The notes below the pieces were generated by a model that was given only the letters and a program-made list of their open reading frames with translations, was not told where the DNA came from and searched no databases. Both the position numbers and the translations under genes were made by a program. DNA of 64,000 nt from Isoetes taiwanensis (taxonomy: Eukaryota > Streptophyta > Lycopodiopsida > Isoetales > Isoetaceae), in contig JAJEKV010000042.1 in the NCBI GenBank assembly GCA_021234155.1, positions 2,665,257 to 2,729,256 on the forward strand, read 5' to 3'. This document shows, one piece after another, positions 44,741-55,442 of the stretch (its first letter is position 1; each line of letters opens with the position of its first letter).

Positions 44741-44937
44741 AGCAAGCCCCCATGTTTGAACTTCCTCTACAATAACAACGCCAATGTTGTTCAAATATTC
44801 TCGGCATATTCGCCCTAAAACTGATTAGCTGGAGGCAAATATTCACGGTCAGGCAGCCCAAAAATGTGGTTTGCCAAATTACGGAGGCGACTTTTAGGGC
44901 AGGCCTTCGCTTAGTCTGGAGCTTGTCGGAAGTAGCC

Positions 44938-46600
44938 ATGGCGACTACTCAAATTCTGGATCCCCCCTTCTTTCGGATCGTTTGGAAGCTTCTGTTCTCC
45001 ACTTTAATCTTGTGTTCCTGGTGCGCACAGTCATCGGCAAATGATGTGAAGCCCAACAAGTACTTCATTTCTTCCTGTTTATTTAGTTGTTTGCATGCAG
45101 TAAAACGCATCTGAAAGTATTTCTCGCCCATAAGAGCTAAGAGCAGTTTAGAGTTTCCATTGTCATGTCTTCTGTGAATAACGTGAAAAAATCAATAAAT
45201 TTACCATGTCTCAGTCTACTCTATCCGCCTTACAAACATGTGACAATCAGCTCCGTATCTATGACAATATGCGGAAACTTTTCGGTCTCTGTTTATGTGG
45301 TAGCCTCCTCACTTAATTATTGATGTCGCATCTCTCTGACCCATTCCCATTCTCACAGTAAACAAGGGCATTCACAAATTTATATGCGCATAAAAATTAT
45401 GAAAGAGGCTGTAGATAATGGTAAGTTAAGTTAATTCTTATTTTGATGCAGGAATGGTGTACATGTTATTGAAGGCATTGTGAGAACTGAAGGTATATAC
45501 ACAGCTAATGTTAATATGGAATCCAGCAGTCAAGTATACCCTTTTTTATGCATATGTATCTGCAGGTTTGCTTTCTAAAGCTGCAGACATGAAAGATGTT
45601 AAGGTGATCTTAAATGGAGGAGAGAAAGTGACCTTTCTCAGGCCTGGTGGATATTTTGCATTGTATCCTTTGAAGTATTGGTGCAACTTAATTATATATG
45701 TGTAGTGTATAGTTGAATAGCGGTCCACTACATACCTTGACAAACAAAGCCAGAATGTCTTGCCAGGTACTCACCTGATTGAAGTCTATGCACCAGGGTA
45801 TTATTTCTCTCCGGTATGTTTTCTCATTGGTCATTCAATATAAACACTGAGTTTGCTGTAGTGTATATGGCTTCACGGCCAGTTGTCGCCCTTTATGTCA
45901 GGGTCCTGGAGGTCTTTTCTTCACCTTTTGGGTGTCATACATTCGTCCTTCCTGTCACCATTTTTTCTGTCTTGGTTCTTGCCGGGGATGAATGCTTCAT
46001 GGGATTGTTACCCAATCCAAATTTCTATTCTGTTTTGTCACTTTTATCTCAATACACCACTCTTTAAGTATCATATTATTATGCATCTATTGGAGTTTGT
46101 AGTGAAATTTAAAGTTGTAATTTTCCCTCTTCCTTGGCAAGGTACGCATTGATGTGAGTGCAAGACTTCATGGACAGATACGGGCTAGCTTAGTTGATAC
46201 TGGTCGGGTGTTGTCAGATGCATTGGTGCTGGAGCCCTTGAAGCAAGAACAGTATTTTGAGGTTTGTAGTTATTTTGATATCTACTGCAGAAAAGTAAAT
46301 ACAAGACAAATATTCATTGAGCTCGATACAGAGACGAGAACCCTTTTCCCTAATTGGATTGCTGAAGAGCCCAATGGGAATGATGTTTGGGTTTATGGTG
46401 GTTTGCCTCTTTTTATTGCCAAAGCTAATGGAAAATATTGGTAAAGTTTCATCTGAAAATAGATTTCATTGTGGATTGCAAACAATTAATTTTCCCTTTT
46501 GTCTGTTGTTTTAGATCCGGAGGAGATGAAAAAAATTCAAGATGATATGCGCAATCGTCCATCTCCTTCAATTTCAAATCTGTTACAAGGAAGGAGTTAA
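44938..46600 (+). CDS. EMC7: ER membrane protein complex subunit 7 homologue (7 exons)
   Basis: Exons: 44938-45059, 45452-45492, 45566-45662, 45750-45813, 46142-46261, 46332-46440, 46515-46600. All introns are GT-AG; the coding length is 639 nt (212 residues), open to TAA. The protein has an N-terminal signal segment (RIVWKLLFSTLILCSWC). A beta-sandwich domain follows (VKVILNGGEKVTFLRPGGYF, GTHLIEVYAPGYYFSPVRID, VSARLHGQIRASL, LVLEPLKQEQYFE). Then a transmembrane helix (GMMFGFMVVCLFLLPKLMEN) and a cytosolic DPEEMKK tail. EMC7 is a lumen-facing subunit of the insertase that places membrane proteins in the ER. ATG context AGCCATGGC is good; an in-frame ATG at 44866 exists. The exon 1 donor is the least certain junction. 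Confidence 0.9.
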
Positions 46601-47125
46601 CACAAATGTTATTTTTATCCAAGAATTTAGCGCTACATAGATGCCTACTTGGTGTACATCCTATGGACACTTCATAGGATACTTGACATAAAAAAAAAGA
46701 CAATGGGCATATTAACAAATTAAGTTCAATGGTCGCCACTCCCATGTTGGAAAACCCGGTGGGGTGCTCTTCTTGATTCTTGTTTTCTGATATGCTGGCC
46801 ATAGCTATAAAAAAACCTACAAACGACACCATAGATTTCAACATAATTTGTATATCTTGTTTCAGAGGCGATGCTTTGATTTCTATGTACATTGTATATG
46901 TATTTGGCGCTGAAATTGATTTTTATAGATGTTTGATGCTCAAGCACATTTGAGTGTAATGCGTCAGAGTTTTAACAGGAAAATTCTAGATTCCTACAAA
47001 CAACAATGTTCTTATTAGGCTACTTGCATATGCATATGCGGCGATGAGACATCATATTTTGTATCCTACAACTTAAAGTTGAACAAATGGAGTTTATCTG
47101 TCCTATTGCAGTTGAAATCCTTGTG
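46601..47125. other. EMC7 downstream region
   Basis: Presumed 3' UTR and spacer between EMC7 and the retrotransposon stack. No gene recognised. Confidence 0.6.
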
Positions 47126-47130
47126 GTTGC

Positions 47131-47392
47131 TGTTGGATTTATCATGCCATAGGCAATGGTCTAAGATGCATTTTTAATGGTTAATCTTGTTGGAAACACT
47201 TGTCATTTGAAATGCATGTCGGTGGAGATAAACTACAAAAGGGAATATCGAAATTGTAAAGGCAGGGAATATCGAAATTGTAAAGGCACACAAAAAATAG
47301 TTTTGTTGATCAGACGGATTTGGTGGAGGAGATTGTGAAGGAGATAGAGTTTTGGCATACTTGGGTTCGAATCCCAATCTCTGATTCTAAGA
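47131..47392 (+). repeat. Element D 5' LTR
   Basis: 262 bp. It is 24 bp longer than the 3' LTR because GGGAATATCGAAATTGTAAA-GGCA is tandemly doubled (about 47241-47288), seen only in this copy. The last 84 bp contain a tRNA-like module. Confidence 0.95.
47309..47385 (+). other. tRNA-like module in element D 5' LTR
   Basis: ATCAGA (47309-47314) can pair with TCTGAT (47380-47385). A-box match TGGTGGAGGAG at 47321-47331 (consensus TRGYNNARNNG). B-box GGTTCGAATCC at 47364-47374, set in a perfect T-arm TTGGG-TTCGAAT-CCCAA (47361-47377). The A-to-B start distance is 43 nt, as in a tRNA. No clear anticodon arm, so this is not called a tRNA gene. Whether polymerase III uses it is unknown. Confidence 0.6.
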
Positions 47393-47393
47393 T

Positions 47394-47406
47394 TGGTATC
47401 AGAGCC
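47394..47406 (+). other. Element D primer-binding site
   Basis: TGGTATCAGAGCC, complementary to the 3' end of plant initiator tRNA-Met, one base after the LTR. Its ATCAGAG can also pair with CTCTGAT at the LTR end. Confidence 0.93.
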
Positions 47407-48049
47407 AGACAGAAGAAAAAAGCTTGTGAGAATCAAGGCATCCTGGAGTTCTTGTGTCCTGCCTTTGGACTCAGCAGTACTTGTCGGCACAGACACTAGT
47501 CTTTGAAATCGAAGTGTCTTTCTTGTTGAACAGATCGGATTGATTGACCCAAGTATAGCTGGGATGGCGCAGATGTGCAGACAGAGATAGAAAGAAAGCT
47601 TCTGTGAATTCATGAATCTGGAGACGGTGGCAAACCTTTTGAAGATTATTGTTTATTGGAATCCATGATTGTTCAAGAGCAAAGGAGTCGGCAAAGTGAA
47701 AATCTTGTATAGGCTGGGAGTCGAGTTGATTGTATGCTTTCGGCTGAAGCACCTATTGTGTAGAAGAATTGGATTCCGAAAGGGGTGGATTCTGCAAATT
47801 AGCTTTGTGTGCAAAGATATCTGTGATTTCGTGCCCAGAGATTACCTGAAGGAGGAGATGCAACTCAAATTTCGGGAAGAAGCTACGTTCAGCACTGAAA
47901 CCGTGTCTTAAAGCATCTTGATTTGAAGGAGTGCCTAGTCTGTGATACAACACTGGCAAAGCCGGATTTGCTGGAGGTATAGTCAGCTTGGAGATCTGGT
48001 GATTGGAAGCCATCTTCGATTTTGTGATCCAGAACTGGAGTTGTATACA

Positions 48050-48134
48050 GAGCTTACAGCGTAATTGTTGCTGACTCTATTTTCTGTAAGTTACTGTTAT
48101 TGTTTGTTGGTGTTTGGTGCTCTGGCTTTTCTAG
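48050..48134 (+). repeat. Duplicated segment of element D, copy 1
   Basis: GAGCTTACAG(C)GTAATTG through GGCTTTTCTAGC; copy 2 is at 58809-58885, on the other side of element B. Element B is inserted at the end of this copy. Confidence 0.85.
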
Positions 48135-48456
48135 CTATTAGAATTCAAGCTGTACATTAGAGTACATTTAGAGTACATTGATCTATATTAGATACATTGA
48201 TGTACATTAGATACGTTGATGTACATTAGAGTACATTAGAAGTACGTCATGTACATCTCTGGCCTTTGGCCTTCTGTTTCCGGCTGTTGGCCTTTCAGTG
48301 CCATTCATTCCATGTACTTATAGATTACATGCAATACATAGAACATTCAGATTGTTCCTATTCTATTCCTATTGTGTCTCTTCCATTCTTGCTTTCGCAT
48401 TGGCTCACTCTGTGCTGCAGGTTTGTATCAGTCCATAGCTGATACGTTTTCCAACA
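48135..48456 (+). repeat. Element B 5' LTR
   Basis: Contains a cluster of GTACATTAGA / GTACATTGAT decamers in its first 110 bp (about seven), giving a repetitive U3. It ends CCAACA directly before the primer-binding site. Confidence 0.95.
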
Positions 48457-48478
48457 TGGTATCAGAGCCTATTGGCAT

Positions 48479-49021
48479 GTGAAGGGAAGTTCGATAATAG
48501 AGGAACTTGGGAGAACAATTCTGGAAGAATACTTATCTGAGCAGGAGAAGGTCATGGAGACCAGATTTGTATCAGCAATTCTGAAGCCACCTATGTTTGA
48601 TGGCAAAGGGTTTCAAGGCTGGAAGAAATCCATGAAGTTATATCTAATGGCAGAGGATGTCTGGGATATAGTGGATGGGTCTGAAACTAAACCAGAGAAT
48701 GTTGGGACAGCAGCTCAAATCAAGCTTCAAAAGGATTGGCAGCGCCGTGATAATAGAGCAATGGCTTGCATATGTATGTGTCTTTCCAGAGCCATAGTCA
48801 TGCAAGTAGATGTGGATCAGGGCAGCTATTCTCTTTGGATTTGGCTTGAAGATAAGTATGGCACCAAAACAGAAGGTGAAGTTATGCATTTGTATACACA
48901 GATTAGGAATTGCAAGTATGTGGAAGGAGCTGATCTGAATACACACATAAATCAAATGAAGGAGATGTTTGATATGTTGGCAGCAGCAGATTCCAAGTAT
49001 GCAGTTCCAGAGGGGCAATAA
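48479..49021 (+). pseudogene. Element B gag, N-terminal part
   Basis: 180 codons. Residues 27-90 read RFVSAILKPPMFDGKGFQGW, KKSMKLYLMAEDVWDIVDG and QLQ-type continuation IKLQKDWQRRDNRAMACICM. Then VDVDQGSYSLWIWLEDKYG and EVMHLYTQIRNCKYVEGADL. This is the copia gag/UBN2 arrangement that forms the virus-like particle. Element C is inserted 18 bp after its end; the gag continues at 54852. In the rejoined region a stop interrupts the N-S-x-E-N-F-V-D segment (about 54867). Confidence 0.9.
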
Positions 49022-49038
49022 AAGCTCCAGTTATATGC

Positions 49039-49748
49039 TGTTAGAAGTTAATTATCATGTATATCTTTCATGAAGTTGGATGCAGAGACTGAAGAATGAT
49101 GTGCCAGTTGAATCCAGATCTATAGACCTTGAACTAAATATGGAGATGCAATGGTTGTAGAAATAGATACAACTCATGACTAAGGCATGCATTAAAAGTT
49201 CGAATTTTGTTTCAATGGTTCCTAAGCCCATACCAGGAAGAATGCATGTGGGATAATTCAAGCCAAAAGCAGTTCTTTGTTATAATGAATGTGGGATATT
49301 TCGGGAGCTCTGAATTCTTAAGTTAGAAGGTTTATCCGACCGAAATCGACTGGGGATCATCAATAAATACTAAGAAAACATGTGCCTACGGTAACCCATT
49401 GCATACACCATTGATCGAGTGCCAGAAATATGGTTATGAGTTGAACCAGACTATTGCTATAGTGTTTTGAGTGCTGCCATTGCTACAGTGCACTTCGGCA
49501 TTAATGACTAAGGTTTTGGTTAATGGTTAAGTTGCTTTAAGTTTACACCGATTAGAGACCAAATTGTGGCTCCCTTGAGTGTGTGAATTTGCTTGCCAAA
49601 TCCATACTAGCTATCAAGTTGTGCTTGAAGATTAAGTCTAATTTCTATACATTTGGGTTGAATTGAATGAATTTGCATTCTTTGAACATTATATGAGGTT
49701 GGCATTTGAGTGAGAAGTTATACATCTAGTAGATTACATTTTTCAACA
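49039..49748 (+). repeat. Element C 5' LTR
   Basis: 710 bp; lacks the 14-bp segment (CTTGATATATTCAA) present in the 3' LTR near 54633. Confidence 0.96.
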
Positions 49749-49780
49749 TCGGTATCAGAGCTAAGTTGACTTAAGGCATA

Positions 49781-50242
49781 ATGTCTACTAGATTTGCAGC
49801 CAATCTGTTAAATCAAATTGAAGTCTTTAAGGGAGACACTGGATTTCAAGTCTGGAAGGAATCTATTAAATCTATTTTGGAGTTTGAACATTTGTGGCAT
49901 CTTATAGATGGTGGTCAAGCTGGAGGCACTAGTTCTGCTACTTCTGCTAGTTCTGCAAGTCCAGGTGCCAGCTCAAATAATCCAGGGGGAGGAAGTGGAA
50001 CTCCAGAAGGACCTAGAGCATCTTCAGCTCCTGTTGTTACTGTGGCAGATGACACTAAAGTTATGGAAGCACAACAGATAATCCTGAGTAAGGTAGGAAC
50101 TGCTTTTAAGTTGAGATTAAGAGGGTTAAAGCCACATGAAATGTGGCAGTATCTTATAAGCCAATATGAGGTAAAGAGTTCATCCCAAATAGACTTGTTG
50201 GAAAAGCAACTAAGAAAACTAAAATTATTTGATAAGGAATGA
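49781..50242 (+). pseudogene. Element C gag, N-terminal part
   Basis: 153 codons. LLNQIEVFKGDTGFQVWKES and FEHLWHLIDGG correspond to the copia gag N-terminus. A Gly/Ser/Ala/Pro-rich insert follows at residues 48-88. Then AQQIILSKVGTAFKLRLRGL and MWQYLISQYEVKSSSQIDLL. The frame is lost after FDKE; the true continuation (DLTDFLEKFDSIVADLEGAG) lies in the next frame to about 50300, after which the main frame returns. Confidence 0.9.
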
Positions 50243-50265
50243 TCTAACAGATTTTTTGGAGAAGT

Positions 50266-51897
50266 TTGATTCAATTGTGGCAGATCTTGAAGGAGCTGGA
50301 AATGTCTGAGCAATACCAAATATTGGCATTGTCTAGGGTTGTTTCTCACAACACTCAGCTTGCAACATTAGTGAGAAATTTAGCCACCTCAAAGGAGCAT
50401 GCCTTGAGGATTATTCGTACTGAATTTGAGCAGTCCAGAGGTGTTCAAGAGGATGATCAATCTCCAGAGGTGCTGTTTGCAAGGAAGCAGAAAAGAGGAG
50501 GCAGTTCCAGCTTTGCAAAAGATAGGTTGGGGCCCTGCTACACTTGCAATCAATATGGACATCTTAAAAATGAATGTCCAAGTGAAGGTAAGCAATTTAA
50601 ATGCTTTAATTGTGATGGTAAAGGTCACATATCTGCAAATTGTCCAAGTCCCAAGGGTATTGGAGGAAGAGGGAGAGGTCGAGGAAGAACTCAAATGGAC
50701 TCTAAAAGGGGAAGGGGAAGATTTAGAAGAAACACTAGTGTGAATATCATGGAAGAGGCAAATGAGGAAAATCCTGATGACATTGAGGTAACACATGCAC
50801 TTAATGTTTCTCAAGATTTTAACAAAAATGATAACAAGTTTCTCATTATAGATTCAGGAGCAGAAAGATCAGTAGTACATGATGTGGAGATATTGAAAGA
50901 ATGTAAGAAAGAAAATGGTCAAGTTCAGCTTGGAGATGGTGGGGTGCAGAAAATTAGAGACTCTGGGATATTAGAGTTGTTTGATTTAAATGGAAAAAGT
51001 GTGATATTTAAAGAAGTTTTGTGTGTTCCAACTCTTGTGAGAAATTTAATCTCAGTTTGCCAACTTGTGGATCTTGGGTATAAAGTTGTTTTTGAAAAGC
51101 TTGAATGCAAAATATTTCTTCATAACATTTTGAAGTTTATTGGAAGGAGAGTAGGAAATTTGTATGGCTTTGACAAAGATCATATCTTGTCTATCAATCT
51201 TGTTGAGTGTCCATCAAAGACAACTTGGCACAATAGATTATGTCATACCAATTATGCCAATATTGATTTGCTTATCAAAAACAAGTTCATAACAACAAAG
51301 AATGATGGAAAACTGCTATGTGCAGGCTGCCAACTTGGTAAGCAGTCAAGGCTTGCATTTAAAGCAAATGGTAAAAGAGCTAAAAGAGTTTTAGATCTGA
51401 TACACACAGATCTATGTGGACCTATCAATATCACAGGAATAGAAGGGCATGGATATTTTATGACCTTCATAGATGATTTTAGCAGAAGGACAAGGTGTTA
51501 TTTACTGAAGAAAAAAAGTCAAGCTTTTGAAGCTTTGAAATTATTTATAGCTGAAGTAGAGCTAGAAACTGAAAGGAAAGTTAAATGTATAAGATCAGAC
51601 AGAGGGGGAGAATATTTATCAAAGGAATTCAAGTGGTATTGTGCTAACCGTGGTATTAAAAGACAATTGACTTGCAGATATTCTCCACAACAAAATGGAG
51701 TAGCTGAGAGGAAGAATAGGACTCTACTCAATGCTGTTCGTTCAATGTTAAAATACTCTGGTCTACCAAATTTCTTATGGAGTGAAGCCCTAAAAGTAGC
51801 AGTACTTATTCAAAATATATTGCCCTCTGTAAGTACAAAAGGCACAGTACCTGAAATGATGTGGTCAGGTAAAATTTTTTTGTTTATGAACATTTAA
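50266..51897 (+). pseudogene. Element C gag zinc knuckles, protease and integrase
   Basis: 543 codons. Two zinc knuckles, CYTCNQYGHLKNEC and CFNCDGKGHISANC, near residues 91-130. Protease with FLIIDSGAERSVVHDVE. Pre-integrase TTWHNRLCHTNYANIDLL with a CAGCQLGKQSR finger. Integrase core HTDLCGPINITGIEGHGYF, FIDDFSRRTRCYLL, IRSDRGGEYLSKEFK and RYSPQQNGVAERKNRTLL, giving the D-D-E triad (D in HTDL, D in RSDRG, E in GVAERKN). The frame ends early in a T-rich run (about 51870); the next domain is one frame over. Confidence 0.93.
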
Positions 51898-51977
51898 GAT
51901 CGTTTGGTTGTTTAGGTTTTGTTCATACTCCTGAAGAAACCAGAAAAAAACTTGATGATCGAGCATGTATTGCATAT

Positions 51978-54128
51978 ATGGTGGGCTATGACTTGCATTC
52001 AAAAGCTTACAGGTTATATGATCCTGTTCATAGAAAAATTCTGATTAGTAGAGATGTAGTGTTTAATGAAAGCAAGTTCTATCGAGCAATTCCCAATATT
52101 AATGATGATAATGATTTAAAGGCTCATCAAACAAATGCTGATGTGAAAGAAATAGTTGAGCATACTGCTCAAACTGAGGTTGAAATGCAGGATACAAGAG
52201 GAATTCTTGACAGTGATAATGAAGATGGAGATGAAGGTACAAGTAAATCACAAGATACTGGGAGTCTTTCAGAGTTTGAACCTGCAGTTGAACCTGCATT
52301 ACCTGAGATTGAGACAGCAGAACCTGAATCTGCTGAACCTGTTGTAACTATGGCAGAACCTGAACCTGCTGTACCCAGAACAAGACCAAAAAGGAAAGCC
52401 AGAAGGACTGAAGCACAGATCTTGGCGGATGAAAGCAAACTTCAACTGGAGTTGCATGGTAGAACTGAAGAAGGTAAAAGTAAAAGGCATCATGGCAGCA
52501 AAGGAGAAATCCATTCTATATTTGATATTCTTGTCTTAGAAACTGATAAGTTGCCAAGTAATTTTGAAGAGGCTATTGAAAGTAATGATTCAGAAAACTG
52601 GAGAAAAGCTATGGAGAATGAGATGCAATCCTTCAAAAGAATAGAAACCTATACTGTGGTTGACAAGCCATCAGGTAAAAATGTTATTGGCAATAAATGG
52701 ATTTTCAGAATAAAACCAGGTATTGATGGAAAATCAAAGAAATTTAAGGCAAGTCTTGTGGCACAAGGGTTCACTCAGAAGAAAGGGTTAGATTTTGATG
52801 AAACATTCTCTCCATTGGTCAAAATTAATAGTTTGAGAATGCTGCTAGCCATTGCAAACTCATGTGACATGGAAATTCATCATATGGACATAAGCACAGC
52901 ATTTCTTAATGCAAAACTTGAAGAAGAAATCTATTTGAAACCTGCTCCTGGATTTGAGGAAGAAAAAGGGAAAGTATGGAGATTGAACAGGGCAGTTTAT
53001 GGGTTGAAACAAGCACCAAGGGAGTGGTACAAATGTATGGATAATTATCTTTTAGAGCAAAACTTTGAGAAGTTAAAATGTGATGGGAATTTGTACAGAT
53101 ATAATGATGGGAAGCAGTGGTGTATTATAGCTCTTTATGTTGATGACAATATCATGGTTGCAAATGACAAATACATCTTGGCTCAATGCAAACAACTGCT
53201 CAATAAACGTTTCCAAATGACAGATTTAGGTGAACTTAAGAGGTTTCTTGGCATTGAAGTATACAGGGACAGAGAAAATAAATTGCTGACATTGAGCCAG
53301 CAAACTCATATCCTAAATATGTTGAAGAAATTTAATATGAGTGATTGCAATATAGCACAAACTCCTTTGGTACCAGGGCAGAAGATCTCAGCTAATATGT
53401 CTCCAAAAACAGAGAAGGAGAAAAAGCAAATGGAGAATGTTCCTTATAGATCACTGATTGGCTGTTTGTCTTATGTAGCAAATTGCACAAGACCAGATAT
53501 AGCGTTTGGAGTAAATTTGTTGAGCAGGTACAACAATAACCCTGGTTTAGAACATTGGACAGCTGCTAAAAGAATTCTGAGGTATCTGAAGGGTACCTTA
53601 GATATTGGCATTAGATATAACTCATATGAGCTTAATCTGAAGGCCTATTGTGACTCTGACTGGGCAGGTGATTTAGACCAAAGGAAATCAACATCAGGTT
53701 ATGTGGTTTTACTAGGAGATGCCCCTGTAGCTTGGAAATGCAAAAATCAAGGAAGTATAGCTCTGTCTAGTGCAGAAGCAGAATATAATGCTGCAACTTT
53801 GGTGACTAAAGAGGTGGTATGGGAAAGAAGACTGCTTGCTGAACTAGGGCTAGAACAAGCAAAACCTACAATAATTTTCTGTGATAGCACAAGTTGTATA
53901 GCCATGTCCAGAAATCCTGTGTTGCATGAAAGATGCAAGCATATAGAAATGGAAGTTCACTTTATTCGAGATATGGTTGAAAGAAAACTTGTACATCTTG
54001 CATATGTTAGTACAGTCAATCAAATGGCAGATCTTCTAACAAAAGCCTTGTCACTTGGAAGATTTAAGATGCTAAGAGATGTTGTACAGTACAATCATAG
54101 GAAAGATTACATGAAGGGGGAATGTTAG
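51978..54128 (+). CDS. Element C reverse transcriptase and RNase H
   Basis: 716 codons without a stop. An acidic, proline/glutamate-rich linker (residues 60-140) precedes RT: WRKAMENEMQSFKRIETYTV, FKASLVAQGFTQKKGLDFDE, DISTAFLNAKLEEEIYLKPA and IIALYVDDNIMVAND (catalytic D-D). RNase H follows with AYCDSDWAGDLDQRKSTSGY, IALSSAEAEYNAA and IIFCDSTSCIAMS. The stop codon overlaps the first bases of the 3' LTR. It would be expressed only as part of the upstream polyprotein, from which a frameshift separates it. Confidence 0.95.
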   Translation: MVGYDLHSKAYRLYDPVHRKILISRDVVFNESKFYRAIPNINDDNDLKAHQTNADVKEIVEHTAQTEVEMQDTRGILDSDNEDGDEGTSKSQDTGSLSEFEPAVEPALPEIETAEPESAEPVVTMAEPEPAVPRTRPKRKARRTEAQILADESKLQLELHGRTEEGKSKRHHGSKGEIHSIFDILVLETDKLPSNFEEAIESNDSENWRKAMENEMQSFKRIETYTVVDKPSGKNVIGNKWIFRIKPGIDGKSKKFKASLVAQGFTQKKGLDFDETFSPLVKINSLRMLLAIANSCDMEIHHMDISTAFLNAKLEEEIYLKPAPGFEEEKGKVWRLNRAVYGLKQAPREWYKCMDNYLLEQNFEKLKCDGNLYRYNDGKQWCIIALYVDDNIMVANDKYILAQCKQLLNKRFQMTDLGELKRFLGIEVYRDRENKLLTLSQQTHILNMLKKFNMSDCNIAQTPLVPGQKISANMSPKTEKEKKQMENVPYRSLIGCLSYVANCTRPDIAFGVNLLSRYNNNPGLEHWTAAKRILRYLKGTLDIGIRYNSYELNLKAYCDSDWAGDLDQRKSTSGYVVLLGDAPVAWKCKNQGSIALSSAEAEYNAATLVTKEVVWERRLLAELGLEQAKPTIIFCDSTSCIAMSRNPVLHERCKHIEMEVHFIRDMVERKLVHLAYVSTVNQMADLLTKALSLGRFKMLRDVVQYNHRKDYMKGEC

Positions 54129-54846
54129 AAGTTAATTATCATGTATATCTTTCATGAAGTTGGATGCAGAGACTGAAGAGTGATGTGCCAGTTGAATCCA
54201 GATCTATAGACCTTGAACTAAATATGGAGATGCAATGGTTGTAGAAATAGATACAACTCATGACTAAGGCATGCATTAAAAGTTCGAATTTTGTTTCAAT
54301 GGTTCCTAAGCTCATACCAGGAAGAATGCATGTGGGATAATTCAAGCCAAAAGCAGTTCTTTGTTATAACGAATGTGGGATATTTCGGGAGCTCTGAATT
54401 CTTAAGTTAGAAGGTTTATCCGGCCGAAACCGACTGGGGATCATCAATAAATACTAAGAAAACATGTGCCTACGGTAACCCATTGCATACACCATTGATC
54501 GAGTGCCGGAAATATGGTTATGAGTTGAACCAGACTATTGCTACAGTGTTTTGAGTGATGCCATTGCTACAGTGCACTTCGGCATTAATGACTAAGGTTT
54601 TGGTTAATGGTTAAGTTGCTTTAAGTTTACACTTGATATATTCAAGGGATTAGAGACCAAATTGTGGCTCCCTTGAGTGTGTGAATTTGCTTGCCAAATC
54701 CATACTAGCTATCAAGTTGTGCTTGAAGATTAAGTCTAATTTCTATACATTTGGGTTGAATTGAATGAATTTGCATTCTTTGAACATTATATGAGGTTGG
54801 CATTTGAGTGAGAAGTTATACATCTAGTAGATTACATTTTTCAACA
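54123..54846 (+). repeat. Element C 3' LTR
   Basis: 724 bp, nearly identical to 49039-49748. Confidence 0.96.
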
Positions 54847-54851
54847 TATGC

Positions 54852-55442
54852 TTCTCTTCCCAATTCATAGGAAAACTTTGTTGATTTCTTGACAGGCAAA
54901 GTAGTCTTTCATGGGATGACGCCGTCTCTAAGCTTTTGCAGAAAGAGATGCGCTTGAAAGACAAAGTGGAGGATTCCAAGCCATCACAAGCCATGCTTGC
55001 ACGAGGGAGGCAAGATACGAAGCCTCATTACAAAAAGCAATCAGATGGTAAGGTGGAAGGATCAAAAGGAGCACGTCCTAAGAAAGTTTATGCCAAGAGA
55101 GGGCAATGTAGAAACTGCTTTGAATATGGCCATTATGCAGTCGATTGTCCGGAGGGAAAGAACAAATCAGAGAAAGCACATCTAGTTGAGGCACAAGTCA
55201 TCAAAGGAGAGGCTTCTCTTGTTATCCAATCAGACCGGAGTCTTAGAATTAAAGGGGAGGCTTCTGTTGTGGAAACAAGTGCATGTACTGTTGCTGGAAA
55301 GAAGGTTCTTACAGTGGATTCTGCATGCACATCGATAGGGATCTATTCTCAAGTTATCAAAATGACAAAAGTCTGGTGCAATTGGGAGATCATAGTGAAA
55401 TTGAAGTGCAAGGAAGTGGTCAATATCATTTCACGCTATTGA
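54852..55442 (+). pseudogene. Element B gag C-terminal part and protease start
   Basis: Resumes the gag after element C: SSLPNS-stop-ENFVDFLTGK. Then EMRLKDKVEDSKPSQAMLAR and a single zinc knuckle CRNCFEYGHYAVDC (residues 53-66 of the frame from 54936). The protease motif is KVLTVDSACTS, where the usual D-S-G/T is D-S-A. A frameshift right after CTS (about 55330) moves the remainder to the frame of the next entry. Confidence 0.88.

Larger units (their letters stand above)
49039..54846 (+). mobile_element. Copia element C (innermost)
   Basis: 5.8 kb. LTRs 49039-49748 and 54123-54846 start TGTTAGAAG and end TTCAACA. Target duplication TATGC lies at 49034-49038 and 54847-54851. The primer site reads TCGGTATCAGAGC (49749-49761). 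Purine tract GAAGGGGGAA lies just before 54123. About 8 substitutions, seven of them transitions, plus one 14-bp indel separate the LTRs, so insertion was recent. Gag, protease, integrase, RT and RNase H are present but with frame breaks near 50243-50300 and 51870. Confidence 0.96.

Noticed and set aside
47309-47385. A functional tRNA gene
   Set aside because: T-arm and promoter boxes are good but no anticodon arm or full 7-bp acceptor stem is evident; described as tRNA-like only.
50242-51900. Programmed frameshifting in element C polyprotein
   Set aside because: Two compensating shifts near 50243-50300 and one in a T-rich run near 51870 look like random indels; plant copia elements normally use a single frame.
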